A DNA stretch of 15,039 nucleotides from Clostridiales bacterium (GTDB taxonomy: Bacteria; Bacillota; Clostridia; Oscillospirales; JAAYOS01). The stretch covers positions 1 through 15,039 of the forward strand of contig JAAYMG010000098.1 of NCBI GenBank assembly GCA_012521525.1, written 5' to 3'. A model generated the notes under the pieces. That model saw only the letters and a program-made list of their open reading frames with translations. It had not been told where the DNA came from and did no database searches. Every line of letters begins with the position of its first letter. Position 1 is the first letter of the stretch. Shown here piece after piece: positions 14,647-15,039 of the stretch. Both the position numbers and the translations under genes were made by a program.

Positions 14647-15039
14647 ATTTGTCCGCCTTTGATTGCCTGACGGGTTGGATCATGATTCACTTTACTATTA
14701 TTGCTGATATATACATTATAATTCGTTTCAATTTGCAGAAGGAGCACACTCCTGAAGGATTAATATTACATATACATTATAACTGTTATTTGAGTTAAGA
14801 CATATGAACCATTATATGGACCCATAGTTTTATGGCTTATGGCTCTAGCGGCTGATATAAAAACTCAAGCCGTTAAGTTTCGATCATATCGCGATCACAA
14901 ATAGCATAATGCTGCCAGATGTATACTATTTTTTTATAATTTTATAATTGCTCTATTATCATATATCATTATTTATTATCTTAATTAGTGTGCTATTGCC
15001 ATTGTTGTTATTATTATCGTCTTTGCCATGGTCATCGGC
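14647..15039. other. AT-rich intergenic stretch without a recognised gene
   Basis: No convincing coding frame is seen. Visible structure is limited to three items. A 13-base direct repeat ATATACATTATAA occurs at 14709-14721 and 14770-14782. A small hairpin AGGAG-caca-CTCCT lies at 14740-14753. A stem TAGCGGCT (14846-14853) pairs with AGCCGTTA (14868-14875) around a 14-base loop. From 14930 the sequence becomes a low-complexity run rich in TTA and ATT. Confidence 0.5.
14959..15039 (-). CDS. possible C-terminal end of a minus-strand protein (very uncertain)
   Basis: Reading the minus strand from the window edge, one frame stays open for 26 codons and ends at TGA (14959-14961). It gives a polar Asp/Asn-rich tail, including DDNNNNNGN. 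The run comes from simple TTA/TTG repeats on the plus strand, so it may be chance. No terminator hairpin is evident directly after the stop. Confidence 0.15.
   Translation of the reverse strand, partial: ADDHGKDDNNNNNGNSTLIKIINNDI

Noticed and set aside
14989..15039. Plus-strand GTG start giving a Leu-rich signal-peptide-like run at the window end
   Set aside because: It has no SD, and the leucines derive from simple TTG/TTA repeats. The frame is cut by the window edge, so it cannot be supported.

Overview
The window looks like chromosomal DNA of an endospore-forming Clostridia-type Firmicute of moderate GC content. It carries a forespore-type spore cortex-lytic enzyme (SleB), RNase Y, an ECF-type folate S component, a MecA-like Clp adaptor and a short archaeal/eukaryotic-type prolyl-tRNA synthetase of the kind common in Clostridia. 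Purine-rich ribosome binding sites and sigma-A-like promoters fit the same picture. I cannot name a species. No mobile element, CRISPR array, tRNA or rRNA gene is visible.

Layout. Positions 1-38 (minus) hold the first codons of argG, preceded by a leader with an Arg-box-like palindrome over an extended -10 promoter. sleB (377-1087, minus) has a sigma-G-like promoter and a hairpin terminator. rny (1380-2963) and folT (3111-3647) run on the plus strand. They face proS (3830-5269, minus), and the gap between folT and proS holds two strong inverted repeats. Next on the minus strand is a Mrp/NBP35-type P-loop iron-sulfur carrier (5500-6342) behind a perfect TTGACA-17-TATAAT promoter. A minus-strand block of four envelope genes follows: MoxR AAA ATPase (11350-12288), DUF58 protein (10142-11353), polytopic transglutaminase (7722-10145) and DUF4349 lipoprotein (6668-7654). 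The first three overlap by 4 bases at each junction; the lipoprotein follows after 67 bases. Divergent from the block are a membrane-anchored M20-family protein (12503-13948) and a MecA-like adaptor (14055-14570) with a strong terminator. The last ~390 bases are AT-rich and essentially featureless.

How the parts relate. MoxR, DUF58 and transglutaminase form a recurrent ATPase/chaperone-like plus vWA-like plus membrane-protease-like module at the cell envelope, and the lipoprotein is a likely associate. The rest is housekeeping or sporulation: RNA decay, folate uptake, tRNA charging, Fe-S assembly, germination and regulated proteolysis.

The most unusual observations are two. First, the M20 protein is intact and strongly promoted, but most of its metal-binding and catalytic residues are replaced at conserved positions, so it looks like a pseudoenzyme. 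Second, in the mecA leader a 10-bp perfect inverted repeat puts the -10 box in its loop and the Shine-Dalgarno run in its right arm, followed by a T-tract and a TTG start. That single element could act as terminator, SD-sequestering hairpin and operator.
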